DNA of 64,000 nt from Haemonchus contortus (Eukaryota; Nematoda; Chromadorea; Rhabditida; Trichostrongylidae): positions 35,995,145-36,059,144 of the forward strand of contig LS997565.1 of assembly GCA_000469685.2 (NCBI GenBank), read 5' to 3'. Position 1 is the first letter of the stretch, and the number at the start of each line of letters is the position of its first letter. The notes beneath the pieces were generated by a model. The model had not been told where the DNA came from and did not search any database. It saw only the letters and a list, made by a program, of their open reading frames with translations. Positions 1 through 11,095 of this stretch are shown piece after piece. A program made the translations under genes and the position numbers.

Positions 1-2343
1 AGCTGGATATGGAACAAGGTGGATGCCTGCTTTGTCGTAGAGATAGTTCATATCAACCTGAAAGCACTCGCCTGTTTAGGAATAGTAATTGCAAAAAGCA
101 TCGCTCAAAATACCATGCAGTTCCTTTGTAGACTGTTCCACTCATCGACAGCCCATTTGACAGCTTTCTCATAATAGGGGAAATTGTGATTAAAAGTGAT
201 GTGACCGCCCATGTCCCATAGAAAACCCTGGTCGTCCTTAACTGTACACGACAAACCACCAGCATAAGATTCCTGCAAGAATGTTGTAATAGTAAGTGCT
301 TCATGTGTGCTAGTGGAAATTTAGAAATTTAACGGATTTATTCTAAGTCTGAAAGATTTTTTGAAAAGCTATGTATACGATTCGTAGCTGCAATTTCCCT
401 TACTACACATGAAGTGCTCGCGCTTTTTGTTTTCTCTCTATCTTGCATGAACTTCGCTAGCATCTATAGAAACATCTGGAAATATCGAAACGGAATATAC
501 ATCGGAGTGGACTCTGCTAAGGGCAAAACATTCTGATCTGGCTCCAAAAAAAGCCCAAACACCTGAAAAATATGCAGGGATGAGGAAATTGTCAAGGAAT
601 GAAATAAAGAAGTCTCACCCGCCATGAACAAGGAGTCCCCAAAGTGAGCAGCACTCTGGGGAGTAGGCAGTACTCTCAAGTAGATTAACAAGTCGATTCC
701 TTCAAAGCCCAAAGGTTACCAAAGAAGTTTTAGAGACACGTGCTAAGGAGTCTAAACTAAGCAACGCTCTGCGTACGATGGGCGGGGTTTGCTGTTCGGT
801 GTTAGGTGCTCACTACAAAAATTCATAGCTTTGCTTAGAAACGTTTTAGAATGCGAAGTAATGTGATCGGAGGTGTCTGAAGAAGGAGAGATCGAGTATT
901 TTCCTGGTGAGCGGAGCTACGATTTGTAACGCTTTTAGTACGCGGAAATAAGTGATGAGCGGAGCTTATTTAGAGGTGTGCGGAGTTGTGATTGAGAGTT
1001 AGTAACTCTGTTCAGGACATCTTTTGTTGTGATGCACGGCTGTGAATTACGAACTACGTAGAGGAGAGTATGACTCGTATTCAGATGCCTTGGGAGAGAT
1101 AATCTTGTTACTCGAATCACACACACTGTAGAAGCGTATCGAGAAATACGACGAGGACGAGTAGATCCTTTAAAAAGCCACTGATCCCATACAACAAAAC
1201 AAATGATCACCCAAGAAAACTGTCTGAAGACTGTCCCCCTCAATCGCATAGGTCTGGATCGGATCATCAGGATTTTGTTTGGATTAGTATTTTGAAACTC
1301 CTTTCTTATTGTCAAAGGCTCCCTAGGCAATGCGTGCTTTCTCCAGTCAAATTACGTTGTGGATGACTGTCCTGACTCGCATCATAAGATCTTCAATGTG
1401 GACTTCTAATGCAAGCGTTTGTGCGTTGAAAACATAAGTCGCCATGTTAGTCTTGTTCGGTTAAAGCAGGTTGTGACGGCTGTAAAATTTCGAAAACCTT
1501 TTCCGAATAATTCATCTCGACCTGGGAGTTTCTGTGATCTCTGATCTGAGATCTGTGGTCAGAGGAATAACGCTCATTTTATTTCCTGTTCGTAGAGATA
1601 TAAGCGCATCGTGAACCATTAATAAAGCTTCAGCAATAAGGAAGAATGTGTAAGTTGGGTATTGGTTTCATTTATTGCATTGGTTTCCCACGCCACTTTT
1701 GCCTTTGAAAAGGTCATATCGAAAGGTCCACCTGCTCACTTCAAACCCCTTGATTTGATCATGCTCACTGAGTATATGAAATAGAGGTCATGCTGGGATA
1801 GGATGCCTTGAGATTTCTCGAGGCTGTTAAATAATGAGCAAATTTTATTTGGGGGGGGGGGGGGGGGAAGCAGAGTTACCCGGAGAAAATTTTTAGTTGA
1901 AGATTTCGAAGACTCAGCACGGTTGCAAATTCCACCGAACATAGAAACACATATAGAAAGATTGTTTACCCTATTGCAGGCAAACTTTCGTGAGCAAGGA
2001 GTAGGAAGCAAGTAAGATGTAGAAATTGGTGAAGAGCTAGGGTGAGCAAAGTCGAATGTCGACTGAAATCACCTTCATGATTCTTTGAAGCACATTCAGT
2101 GAACACTATGGGTCAGGTAGGTTCGAAGTAGAGAGCCAAAGTCCATGAGCACCGAATGTACAAAGGCAGATTCGATTACCGTCATTTTTTCGTGGATATA
2201 ACGACATGTAAATGAGTAGTTACCTTTTCAAAAATAACCATCTCGACATCGCTAGCATTGATATTCTTTTCCTGGATAAGTTCATTGAGGCGATAAGCTG
2301 CTCCCAAGCCTGTCGGCGCTGCACCAATACATACGATACGCAT
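1..2343 (-). CDS. glf-1: UDP-galactopyranose mutase, 5' three exons (partial)
   Basis: This flavoenzyme family converts UDP-galactopyranose to UDP-galactofuranose, used for surface glycans. Three exons fit on the minus strand. Exon 1 (2343-2224, 40 codons) starts MRIVCIGAAPTGLGAAYRL, a Rossmann FAD-binding loop. Exon 2 (272-114, 53 codons) carries GGLSCTVKDDQGFLWDMGGH and then ITFNH, matching the family's GGLAST...DxGGHxxFSH region. Exon 3 (57 to the window edge) carries GIHLVPYP, matching the family's WVPYPFQNN region. All junctions are phase 0, with GT donors at 2223 and 113 and AG acceptors before 272 and 57. Intron 1 is about 1.95 kb, intron 2 is 56 bp. The start is chosen because a TTCAG acceptor lies one base before the ATG. 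The usual GxGxxG reads GAAPTG here. The C-terminal part is outside the window. A different amine-oxidase-like flavoprotein is possible but fits less well. Confidence 0.72.
273..2223 (-). other. Long first intron of glf-1 with a 17-G tract
   Basis: This 1.95-kb intron contains no exon-like block that I could support on either strand. Its one distinctive feature is an uninterrupted run of 17 G on the plus strand at 1851-1867. Reading frames here lack splice-consistent flanks and look like chance ORFs. Confidence 0.6.
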
Positions 2344-2354
2344 CCTGAAGTGAT
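2344..2354 (-). promoter_or_regulatory. Spliced-leader-type trans-splice acceptor of glf-1
   Basis: On the minus strand the sequence ATCACTTCAG sits directly before G-ATG of exon 1. In nematodes an acceptor with no upstream donor that ends one base before the start codon is typical of SL1 trans-splicing. This supports the chosen start; cis-splicing to an upstream non-coding exon is the alternative. Confidence 0.5.
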
Positions 2355-3454
2355 GCAGATATTAAGAAAGAAGCTAGAAACCACAACACATCGATTGCTC
2401 AACTATTCCGGGGAAAACAGCTCTTCCGATATGCATGCATATGTTTGGCAGCTTTTCGACTTTCTAAACTGATGCCTCAGCAATCTCAGATGGACTATTC
2501 GTTTTTCTGTCGACATTACGACCTTTCCGTCTTTGACAAAGGCCCCTAGTCAGAACGGCAGGTATCTCATAACGGCGGAAAGGTAAAGCTGTCGGCCAGA
2601 ATGCAAATGTTCGTATCGTAATGTGCAAATGTTCCACTTGGTTACTTAATAATTCTAGAATAAACTGGCCAACGAACAGTGCTGACTTTCGAAATATTAC
2701 TTAAGCATCAGGAAAAAGTTGATAGAGTTTCTCCGACAGATTTGTCTCTGGAGGACTAGTAAAAGTAATGTACGCTACTACACAGAAAAAAAATCATCTA
2801 TGTCATCACGAGAAAGTCGTTAAGAAACGGTAGAAGTTCGAAGGAATACAGTAGGCTAAGTCATCGGATAGGATTTGAATCGAAAGGAATCAGAGGTTTT
2901 TCTGTTGAGCAGGAACGTGTAGGTCGTTTAGAAAAACGTCCTATGAAGATTAAAATGGATTGAAATGGAGTTATGGATTGAAGATCTCCGACCAGCTTAT
3001 TCCTTGTGGTTCTTGTCTAGGAATAATGACGATGAACTAATAATCTGATTGGGACATTTTCACTTGGCGTTCATTACGGAAGAGAAAAGTGAAAAGTGTT
3101 GCAATGTTGGGCCGATACCGTTTGACCCACAAACCCAGAAACGATGCGCTATCCAGGAAGCCAGTGTTCAGAGAACAATTGGGTTGTAGCTGGAGAAAAA
3201 GTAAAGAACATGGTCAATTAAGTGCTTCAGAGTCAAAATTCACTGTTGTAAGGGCTGAGGCCCCTAAAGTCAAAGCTAAGTTTTTTTTTGGCTTCCGTAG
3301 TTCTGTAATAGATGGGAATTGCTGTAATCGAAAGATAGCCAGAAGTGATTGGATGACGTTTACACCACGCGGATGAGGGAAGTTGATGGTGTTCATCACG
3401 AACGAAATCAAAGTTTCTCAGAGTAAAAACATTTCCAAATACGCAAAGTAAAAT
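2355..3454. other. Intergenic, no gene seen
   Basis: This is the upstream side of glf-1. An ORF at 3089-3376 lacks recognisable motifs and splice structure and includes a T9 run near 3284. I see no promoter element I could defend. Confidence 0.4.
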
Positions 3455-3640
3455 GGGTGGAGTTAGAGTGGCAAACAGCGCACTATCCCCAACCATGCTC
3501 ACGAATTCGAATCCTCCCATCTGTCGATGGTTAGTTAAATGGTACAATACTCGTCTAGAAAGTATAACAACGATCTGAACATTGGCTGGCCACTGCAAGT
3601 TATTGTATAAGCCATGTACGCATTTATACGCCTGTACAAT
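3455..3640 (+). mobile_element. tRNA-derived SINE copy, old
   Basis: The head GGGTGGAGTTAGAGTGGCAA resembles a Pol III box A region, and GAATTCGAATCCTCCC about 50 bases on resembles box B. The body (ATTGGCTGGCCACTGCAAGT, then TTATTGTATAA) matches copies at 41107 (plus) and 13706 (minus). The copy is diverged and a 16-G tract (3666-3681) lies just beyond it. Recognition rests on comparison of three copies by eye. Confidence 0.55.
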
Positions 3641-6491
3641 TCCGGATTCATGTGGAATATGGGGTGGGGGGGGGGGGGGGGCGCATTTCTCAGACGCAAG
3701 AGGTTATCGCCAGAAGACACCGACTTTTTTAAAACTTAGAATCTACTTCGAAGGCTCGTTTAGTGGAAGTACTATGAGGCCCTCCATGGAAGAAAACTGA
3801 AACCAACAGAAAACGGGCAGTGAAAGTGATCTACATAGATATATCATCGGTCTTTCGGGGCGAATTCATGTCTTCGTGAACCCAGTTTTTATGGAGATAA
3901 ACGAACTGCGAAAAAGCAACATCCTTGTTGCAATTTGGAAAAATCAACGAAATAAAAGCACGGAAAATGTTGATACTGCGAACTGAGAATGCTGACGAAA
4001 ATTTTGGATCAAAAATCCGTAGAATTCCAAGACCAGCCTGTGTCTTTTAATTTCCTTATGCCGCACTGCTTACTTAAGAGGCAAATTCCTTTTTCTACAT
4101 TTGAAGTTTGTTTTTTAACTTTCGAGTCAAACTTCGTTCTTTGCTCCGAACTACGCATCAACTACCACCTGTGGGGGTAACAGTTTTAGTGCTAGTTCTG
4201 CGAGAGTATGCAGATTTCCTTCACAATAATTGTTTTATCTTTATCTTGATCTTGGTTGGGCTCTTCTGTAGTTGTGAACCTATCATCAGTCCCTCTTCTG
4301 GCTCACTCAGTCGAGTGTATAAGTAAAAATAAAAATGAAATGGAGGAACATTAACATCAATACATTAATTCATCAACATCATTACAATGCAGGAGAAACA
4401 TTAACGCATAACATGGAAGGTTTTTAAAGTTTTTTTGGATTATACACTTCATCGGCCTGTCTCATGACAAAAGAGAAAAAGCAGGAAACCACCTTTCTTA
4501 TTCCTCTCCTCTCTTCCTTATCAACCAGTGCGGATACGTTTTACTCCAATTAGGATAAGCTGAGGACACACATACATAGACCTATTATCGCATTTTATTG
4601 TATTTTATGTATCCTCTGTTATATTATTAACCACTCCGGAACATCAGCAAAGGCGCTTCAGAAAGTGGTCGAAGGAGTTAGTTCATCGTTCGCCTAGATC
4701 CATCATCACTTGTCAGCCATTTCTTCACAGTCGTAGAAGAGTTACTGAAAACTATCCTACCCAAAAGAATGCAGCCGAAGGCTTTAGAATCGTTTTGCTA
4801 CACAGTACCATTACGTGTTTAGCTCAAACCCACTTTCAATTGTTCTAATGACCATCGAATGAACGTTGAGTTCATGGCGTAGCTTTACAAAGAGAATATA
4901 CCGACTTTTGATGGCAGGATCTCTTGAAAAAATGTTAGCGTGATGCAACACTGCACTTATAGAGCAGAGTTTCTATTTATTCATATAAATATATAATAAA
5001 CACAATCAATTACTCCACCAAAAACAGCGCTAATACCGGTCGAAGAATCTTTGAGCACCGTGAAGTTTAAGACAAAAAAAAACGTAAATGAATGGCGAAC
5101 CGCCTACACTGGTTTTGGCCTTTCACCTAAGGGAACGAGGTCAAAGATGTCAGATAAAGCTATCGAAAGTGAATGAATGAGATGGAAAGATTACAACAGA
5201 CAAGAAGTCTTTTTGTACATAATTAAGCATAGGAATGAATGGCTAATCTAATTATAATTAAGATGAAGAGAGAAAAACTGGATGATGCCATGACATTATT
5301 TCGCATCCGTCTTGGAGTAGCTCTGGGACGTGGTCCACCGATGTCTTTGAGATTCAACCACTCCTTACAGCTCTGTGGCAAATCGATCATGCCGAGAACG
5401 TCAGTTAGAAGCTCGATGAGGGCACTGAATTCAGATTTTAAAAATTAGAGGACTGTGCGAACAATTTAATCCATACGAATGTAGGCTAGTTTATATCCTC
5501 TCAGCGGTATAGCACGCTTTGGAGGCCCCTAAAGCAGTCCCCACATCGCTTATGAACGGGCCTTATGATCTGTAGATTATTAGTAAGCTCAGGCCAACCA
5601 ACCCATTTATCTTTGTAATAGTAGGCAATAGTAGGTGTCAGGAGGACAAACGCTGAAAGGACGTCCATCCCATGAGTCGCTGCATGAGCTTGATATGCGT
5701 TCAGATGACACTCAATAATTTGACTTTGAAGTGGCAGCCCTTGTCAAACTATTGAGTAGTCTGCTACTTTCCTCGGTGGCTTTAATTCATCGAGGGAACA
5801 GTTCATGATATTTATGGGTATCTAGTTTAAACCGATAAATGGAAGTAATAGTCCAAACAGTGCAAAACTAGCAAAGAAATTGCGAAAACCTATGTATTCG
5901 GAGAAATATAGGATTTCAAATAAACGTCGAAATCGTATGGTGGAAGAAGTTGCATGGAAGGTGGATTTAGACGAGCTGTCCAAATGTATGTGCCTTTGCG
6001 TAAAGCTAACAACAGTAAGCTACCCGCGTGCAATCGTGCGTCTGAGTGCGAATGGTATGCAACCTCTGCAGCCTTACGAAACCGTGAGTGCCCTTTTAAA
6101 TGTCTACGTTTACTGAGGCTACAAAAACCATTGTTGCCGTGAAATGGGCCTTCGAGCTACACCTTTGTATTATAATTAGAGTGAAGCTTAAATCCAAGTT
6201 ATTCTTGGGTGAAACTCACTGTGATGTTTGGTGTGTCAACTTCACCAGGAACTTTCCTGCTTTCACGCCACAAAACTCGTAGTTCTTGTCAGCAAGACAT
6301 CTGTCGTATGCATAGACACTCCTGAACAACACGACGATTCGATTTCCTATCTGGGAGAACAGGCAGAATACTTACTTTTAAACACGCGCATAAACGAAAG
6401 AGGCACTTCGGAAATACTTGAAAAATAGAACTCAGTAAAAGAAGCTCTCGAGTACTCATTATATTAGAACATGTACATACCATCGCGGTAA
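3641..6491. other. Intergenic, no gene seen
   Basis: About 2.8 kb without a supported exon. It begins with a G4-T-G16 tract (3661-3681). Short ORFs at 3989-4326, 5239-5448 and 5880-6428 have no family signature and no consistent splice sites. The last 200 bases may include a decayed upstream part of the LINE that starts at 6492. Confidence 0.4.
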
Positions 6492-8041
6492 TACGCGATT
6501 TCCGATAATTTTCTTATTGAATCAATCAATATTGTTGTCCATCTGGACCTCTCGAAGGCTTTTGATAAAGTTTGTTACCCGAAGTTGATCAGTAAATTGG
6601 AGCGATATGGTATTCGAGGCAAAACTCTTAACTGGATAAAGGCATACCTTTATGGAAGGAGCTTGAATGTTCGTGTTGGCAGTAGTTTCTCTAAGAGTTA
6701 TGCTTGCACCAGTGGTGTGCCGCAAGGAGGAGTATTGTCTCCGCTACTCTTTCTGATTTATACAATTGAGCTGCCTCACCTTCTCAAAACTTGTAGTGAA
6801 ATTCACGTACGAGTATATGCTGACGACATCAAAGTTTATGCTGTCTATGATGATACGAATGGTGAAATAGTGCAGCAAGCGCTTCGGTTGTCGGTGGAAA
6901 GAATGAATGAGTGGGCTTCATCATGGGATTTTCCATTGAATCTCAACAAATGTTTGGTTATGCATTTCGGTAATGCCATTGCAAATGATTACGTGATCAA
7001 TGGTATATGTCTCCCATATGCTGAGTCTAATAAAGATCTCGGAGTTATTTTCGACACTAGCTTGAGGTTTTCCAGCCACATCGACAGCGTCGTTAGGAAA
7101 GCTCTGGCTGTTTTGATCCTGATCATGAGAAATACGAGGTGCTCTGATTCATCCATAGTATTACGCCTGTACAAAACATATGTACTGCCTCACTTAGAGT
7201 ATTGCTCACAAGTGTGGAGTCCTTTCCTCAAAAAAGACATTGAAAAGCTCGAAAGAGTCCAACATGTATTCACTCGAATGTTGTGGTATAGGTCCAAGCC
7301 TGGTGTAGCCATTCCCCCGTACTGCGTTCGGCTGAAATCTTTATCGCTCCATTCGTTGCAGTATCGACGAGGGGTCCGGGAACTTCTCCCATAACACGGC
7401 GTCGCACATACCGCACCCGCCGCCTATCGCAGGATTGCGATGGAAGATTGGAGCGCGCAATTTGTGAGGTGGGGAGTGCTTTAAACATTTGAATTGGCCG
7501 GCCGCTCTCTTCAGTTTCAATGCGATTCTTATCGTCGTTTATATAGGAGGAGTTATTTTAATTAACCAAGTCTAATAAACATGAAAACTAAAAAGAAACA
7601 GAAGAAAAAACGATAAAATCCAATGAAAAAACAAGCCAGTCAAGGAAAAATTTCGCGTCCTATCGATTGGCGGGGTACGGTAATTGCAGTGAAATTTGCC
7701 GCATGCCGCAAGGGAGAATGCCGCGATAGGGGAGAAGTTCCGTTACCCATCGACGAGTAATGTCGGATCTAGTGTTCTGTTTTCGCGTTCTTCGAAAAGA
7801 GTTGAGGTTATTTGCGAGTAAGTACTGGACTTTCAGACCATCTAGCGAAAGACTAGATGGGTTCAATCTTCACTACGCCCCTATATACGCGAAGAACCAT
7901 TCCTTAGTGTTCAATCGTTGTGCCAGGTGGTTCGAGCTTCTGCCGCCAAAAGTACTTCAAGCGCCAAACAGTAAGATATTCAAGAGTAGACTGAGGAAGC
8001 TCGACCTCTTGTGCACCTTAGGTATTCCAGAAGTTGTCTAG
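6492..8041 (+). pseudogene. LINE reverse transcriptase, truncated and split
   Basis: The frame is open from 6492 to 7371 and resumes at 7758-8041 after the inserted MITE. Reverse transcriptase motifs appear in order: A (HLDLSKAFDKV, about 6540-6572), B (SGVPQGGVLSPLLFLIY, about 6711-6761), C (YADDIKVY, about 6816) and the following NLNKC and KDLGV segments (about 6943 and 7033). The downstream piece carries LVFCFRVLRKEL and NRCARWFELLPP, the usual LINE C-terminus. The endonuclease domain and the RT N-terminus are missing, so the copy cannot be autonomous. The first frame ends artificially at 7394 inside the MITE. Family assignment to the CR1/Jockey group is inference. Confidence 0.8.
7372..7748. 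mobile_element. MULE-type MITE with 9-bp target duplication
   Basis: The direct repeat ATCGACGAG stands at 7363-7371 and at 7749-7757. Between them the ends are inverted: GGGTCCGGGAACTTCTCCC on the left and GGGTAACGGAACTTCTCCC on the right. Weaker inverted similarity goes on inward for about 90 bases. Nine-base duplications with long terminal repeats are typical of Mutator-like elements. The element has no transposase ORF. It sits inside the LINE reading frame, so it is younger than the LINE. Confidence 0.75.
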
Positions 8042-8858
8042 ACCTTGTCATATTTCTTTTTGACATTTCAGTCACATCTAGCGATTACCGTCCTACTGAT
8101 CCATGTGCGACGTTCACATGCATTTCTCTGGAACGATTCATCAGGATCGATTCTCAGTTACGCCCTACTTGAGCATTTTCTTTTCGTTTGTGGTATCTCT
8201 TATCTTTCCATATTGTTTCTTCCTTAGATTCTTTCAGATTGTGTTGCAAATTGCATTTCTTTCTTTATTTTTATTACTTCTATCTATTTTTCGTCTCTCT
8301 CTTCAGAGCAAGAAGTCGGTTGATCGATATAGGCTTCCGATGATACTGTGGCCTCATCTATATGTGTTCCAGCTGTTTGAGGAGCCTGTGAGACGATGAG
8401 TCCCCCCCCGCTCAAGATCCTCCTTGGGCTTGTCGCCTTTAGCCCCTGATGCATTTTCAGTGTGGGGCTGAACTGCTAGCAAGCTTTAAGGCTTCTCTCC
8501 CTATGTGTCTTCACACCGTGGATCACTAGCTTGTTGAGATACCTCTTTTTCACAGAGGAGAGCAGCCTGCATTCACACATTCACACATAGGAGAGGTCCC
8601 TGTGTAATTCTAGCAATGTTCCTTTAGGCGATATTCTTGCTCTGTTTTCTTCGTTCCTCATTTTCGTAGTCAGATGTTTCGTTCATAACCTCAGGCTTTG
8701 TCTTGAGGCTCCCTTACTTTTCTTCCCTCTGAGCTTTCTCTTCTTCTTCTTCTTTTTTGTTGTTGTTGACATAAGAATTGCTTCAGAGTCCATGCCCTCA
8801 TGTTGTATGGCACACCATTGGGTGTATTCAAATAAATAAATAAATAAATAAATAAATC
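8042..8858 (+). repeat. LINE 3' UTR and (AAAT)n tail
   Basis: T-rich non-coding sequence follows the LINE stop codon at 8039-8041. It ends with the block GGCACACCATTGGGTG and the tetranucleotide tail. ORFs here (8045-8399) are chance frames of the UTR. Confidence 0.6.
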
Positions 8859-9885
8859 TTGACCATGACTCATAACACATGAAAAGTGGATTGATTTCAG
8901 TTGCCAGGGTGAAAACATGGTACAATGGCGTCTCGCAGCTGGCTAAGACCACACAAGTGCAACTACGAGTCAAAGCAAAGGAGCTGCCATGGTCAAGCCA
9001 ATTCGTCAGTCATCAGTCATGTATCCCACGACCTTAGCTTCCTCATACTGCAACACGGTTCCCATTACAATCTCGGCATTTCGAGCCGCGCTTCTATAAA
9101 CATTTCCTTATCTTACCTTTCGTCCCAACTTTTGCATCCCTTACCTAACCTTTCTCACACTTCTCACAAAAGGCCAAAATTCTGCTCAAGGAACTCAATA
9201 TAAACCTTGCCTATGTGACTCGGCAGAACAAAGACAGAGGCCAGTTGCCTTTCGTGCCTTTAACGCTTCTACTACGCTTTTTACCTCTCGCTTCCTATTA
9301 CGCTTCATATCACGCTTCCTATTACGCTTAAGGAGTGTTCATTTATTACCTTGGTGCTCATACGCTGATAATTTATCACTACGCCTTCATTTAACCTCTT
9401 TGCTTTATGTTCACATCTCTCATCATTAAGCAATATCCTCGATGATCTTTGCTTCATACATGTGTAACAAGTGGTGCCTTCTTGCATGTATGTATGTGTT
9501 ATGTTCTCATTATATGGTTTAATTAGTCAAGTTTGTGGTTTTCTCTGCTTGACGCAACAAAGCTCTGGTGTCGATCGTGTAGCTGTGGTTGTGGCAAGGA
9601 TATAGAAGAGTTTAAACGACTATACTAGATATAACGACAATAATATCGGTATAGTTAATATACATACATATTCTCCAGCTTTTGGAGTGACCGTAATAAA
9701 AGAGAAATAAGCAGTTTGCACTTTAAGCTGTTAAATTCACTCCAAGTTCAGTTGGATTGGCACGTCGCCTTCTAACTCAAATGTCAGCGACTTCCCTTCA
9801 ATTTAGGAACAGAGTTACGGGCTCGGGAGAGTTTGCATGGTACCGAGAATAGTTCTTGGTGAAGCCACCTCAGATTGTTTTTCAG
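8859..9885. other. Intergenic, low-complexity pyrimidine-rich DNA
   Basis: No gene supported. From about 9220 to 9370 the plus strand repeats the short phrase TTACGCTT/TCACGCTTCC in a loose array. A short (ATGT)n run lies near 9484-9497. Confidence 0.35.
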
Positions 9886-10009
9886 GACTACACACTCGCC
9901 TTGCCGAGATATGCCCATACTTCAGGGTCTTTACCGACTCATCCACTGTGGCTAAACATAGGCTCAAGACTTTGATTGATTCTCTTGATTATCAGTGGTA
10001 CGGGGGATG
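9886..10009 (+). CDS. Exon-like block, unknown product
   Basis: A strong acceptor (TTGTTTTTCAG, ending 9885) is followed by an open stretch of 40 codons ending in TGA at 10007-10009. The peptide reads LHTRLAEICPYFRVFTDSST and then VAKHRLKTLIDSL, which has natural composition and an amphipathic look. I found no partner exon upstream, and I do not recognise the family. It may be the last exon of a gene or a fragment of an old mobile element. It lies close to a candidate gene on the other strand. Confidence 0.3.
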
Positions 10010-10153
10010 ACAATTTTTAAAACCTCCACTCTTTTCAAGAGGACTGGAAACCTTTTGAATGAAGCGAGAAATAGCTCCATCTTTTTCCTAAATGGCCCTA
10101 GAACGTACTTGTTCTTGACCTTGTACAAGATGTTCATGTCAAATCGTATTTAC

Positions 10154-10877
10154 CTGCATAGGCCCTCCATCCGTTCATTCACGCTTTGAAGTCCCCACTG
10201 CATCAATTGGGTGATTTCAGCTTGAAGATGTTGGGCAATTGTGGCACATTGTTCGGCTAACTTGAATCCTACTGACGACCAACATTTCAAAACCACATCG
10301 CGAAATTCTGAAGGTTGCCGATTTACGAGTATTTTCATCTGACAACGGAAATCTATTGGCACGTTTACCTGAGTCATTTCTGTAATCGTGACAGATAATG
10401 TTCCAGGATTCCTGCCCACTCTGCAAAATACGTTTTGCTGGATTCTCGGGACACAGCGATAAGCAACGCTGATAAACTGTATTCAATCTGTAAAAAGTAA
10501 GTATTAGTGTTAAAAATGGATTCCTAGGAGTGGTTTAGTCACAACTAGCGCTTATTGCACTTGCATGATAACAGTTTAAACCCCGGTCCGATATTCGCCT
10601 AGGCCCTCCAAGCCTTCAATTCCTCCGAGTTCGGAAAACTGCTACCAGGCTTGTGGTGCTTCATCCTGGGCAGTCAATCACAGAAAACGAGCATGGAAAT
10701 GAATTAAATCATAATCCGCTGGAACTACCACATTTTTCTTTTTTGCTCAGACTGATTCCGAATTCCTTTCTTGGTAGTATTTGGCAAAAGTCGTACTGAA
10801 GATCTCACCTTCACAGGAATGAGAAAGCCAGTTGACGCACCCCTTTCTTCACTGTTTTTGGTTGATCGCAGATGGAA
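10154..10877 (-). CDS. Two-exon gene fragment, unknown function
   Basis: Two blocks join in phase 0 on the minus strand. The first (10877-10809, 23 codons) ends STGFLIPVK before a GTGAGA donor. The second (10476-10154, 107 codons plus two bases) begins FISVAYRCVPRIQQNVFCRV, follows a TACAG acceptor and ends before GTAAAT. The second block contains TITEMTQVNVPIDFRCQMKI and CWSSVGFKLAEQCATIAQHL, with an amphipathic helix-rich C-terminal half. The long open frame with splice sites at both ends and balanced composition suggests a real gene. No flanking exons were found with confidence and no known domain was recognised. The 332-bp intron appears to hold a degenerate SINE body. Confidence 0.45.
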
Positions 10878-10943
10878 CTATTGCTCCTCTAGTTCGGATT
10901 AAGTAGTCTCGATTCAAATTGCGCGTCGAACAATATGGTACAA

Positions 10944-11095
10944 ATGGGGAGGTGGCGCAGTGGCAGGCGTGCAACACTATCACGCTTATCATGGTTCGGC
11001 GTTTCCTCCGCGGTCCGTTAGTTTATGCCAGACTCCTCGAAAAAATCCCTGATCCGCACATCTATTCGCCCCCTCAAGCCTTCACATATACAAGC
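10944..11095 (+). mobile_element. Possible tRNA-derived SINE
   Basis: The stretch starts GGGGAGGTGGCGCAGTGGCA, a good box A-like sequence, followed about 45 bases later by a weak box B-like ATGGTTCGGCG. A body phrase (CCTGATCCGCACATCTATTCG then CCCCCTCAAGCC) resembles a second degenerate piece at about 10574-10640. This could be a relative of the SINE at 41107 or a separate family. Confidence 0.35.

Larger units (their letters stand above)
6492..8858 (+). mobile_element. CR1-like non-LTR retrotransposon, 5'-truncated, with MITE inside
   Basis: The copy starts inside the reverse transcriptase domain and continues through the C-terminal ORF part and an about 0.8-kb 3' UTR. It ends in a tetranucleotide tail, (AAAT)n, at about 8831-8858, as expected for CR1/L2-like LINEs. 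A second fragment of the same kind lies at 34777-35666 on the minus strand and ends similarly (GGCGCACC...GTGC then TAAA-rich). No clear target duplication was found around this copy. A 377-bp MULE-type MITE occupies 7372-7748. Confidence 0.75.

Noticed and set aside
9220..9370. Telomere-like repeat array
   Set aside because: The repeated TTACGCTT phrase is irregular and is not the nematode telomere unit TTAGGC.
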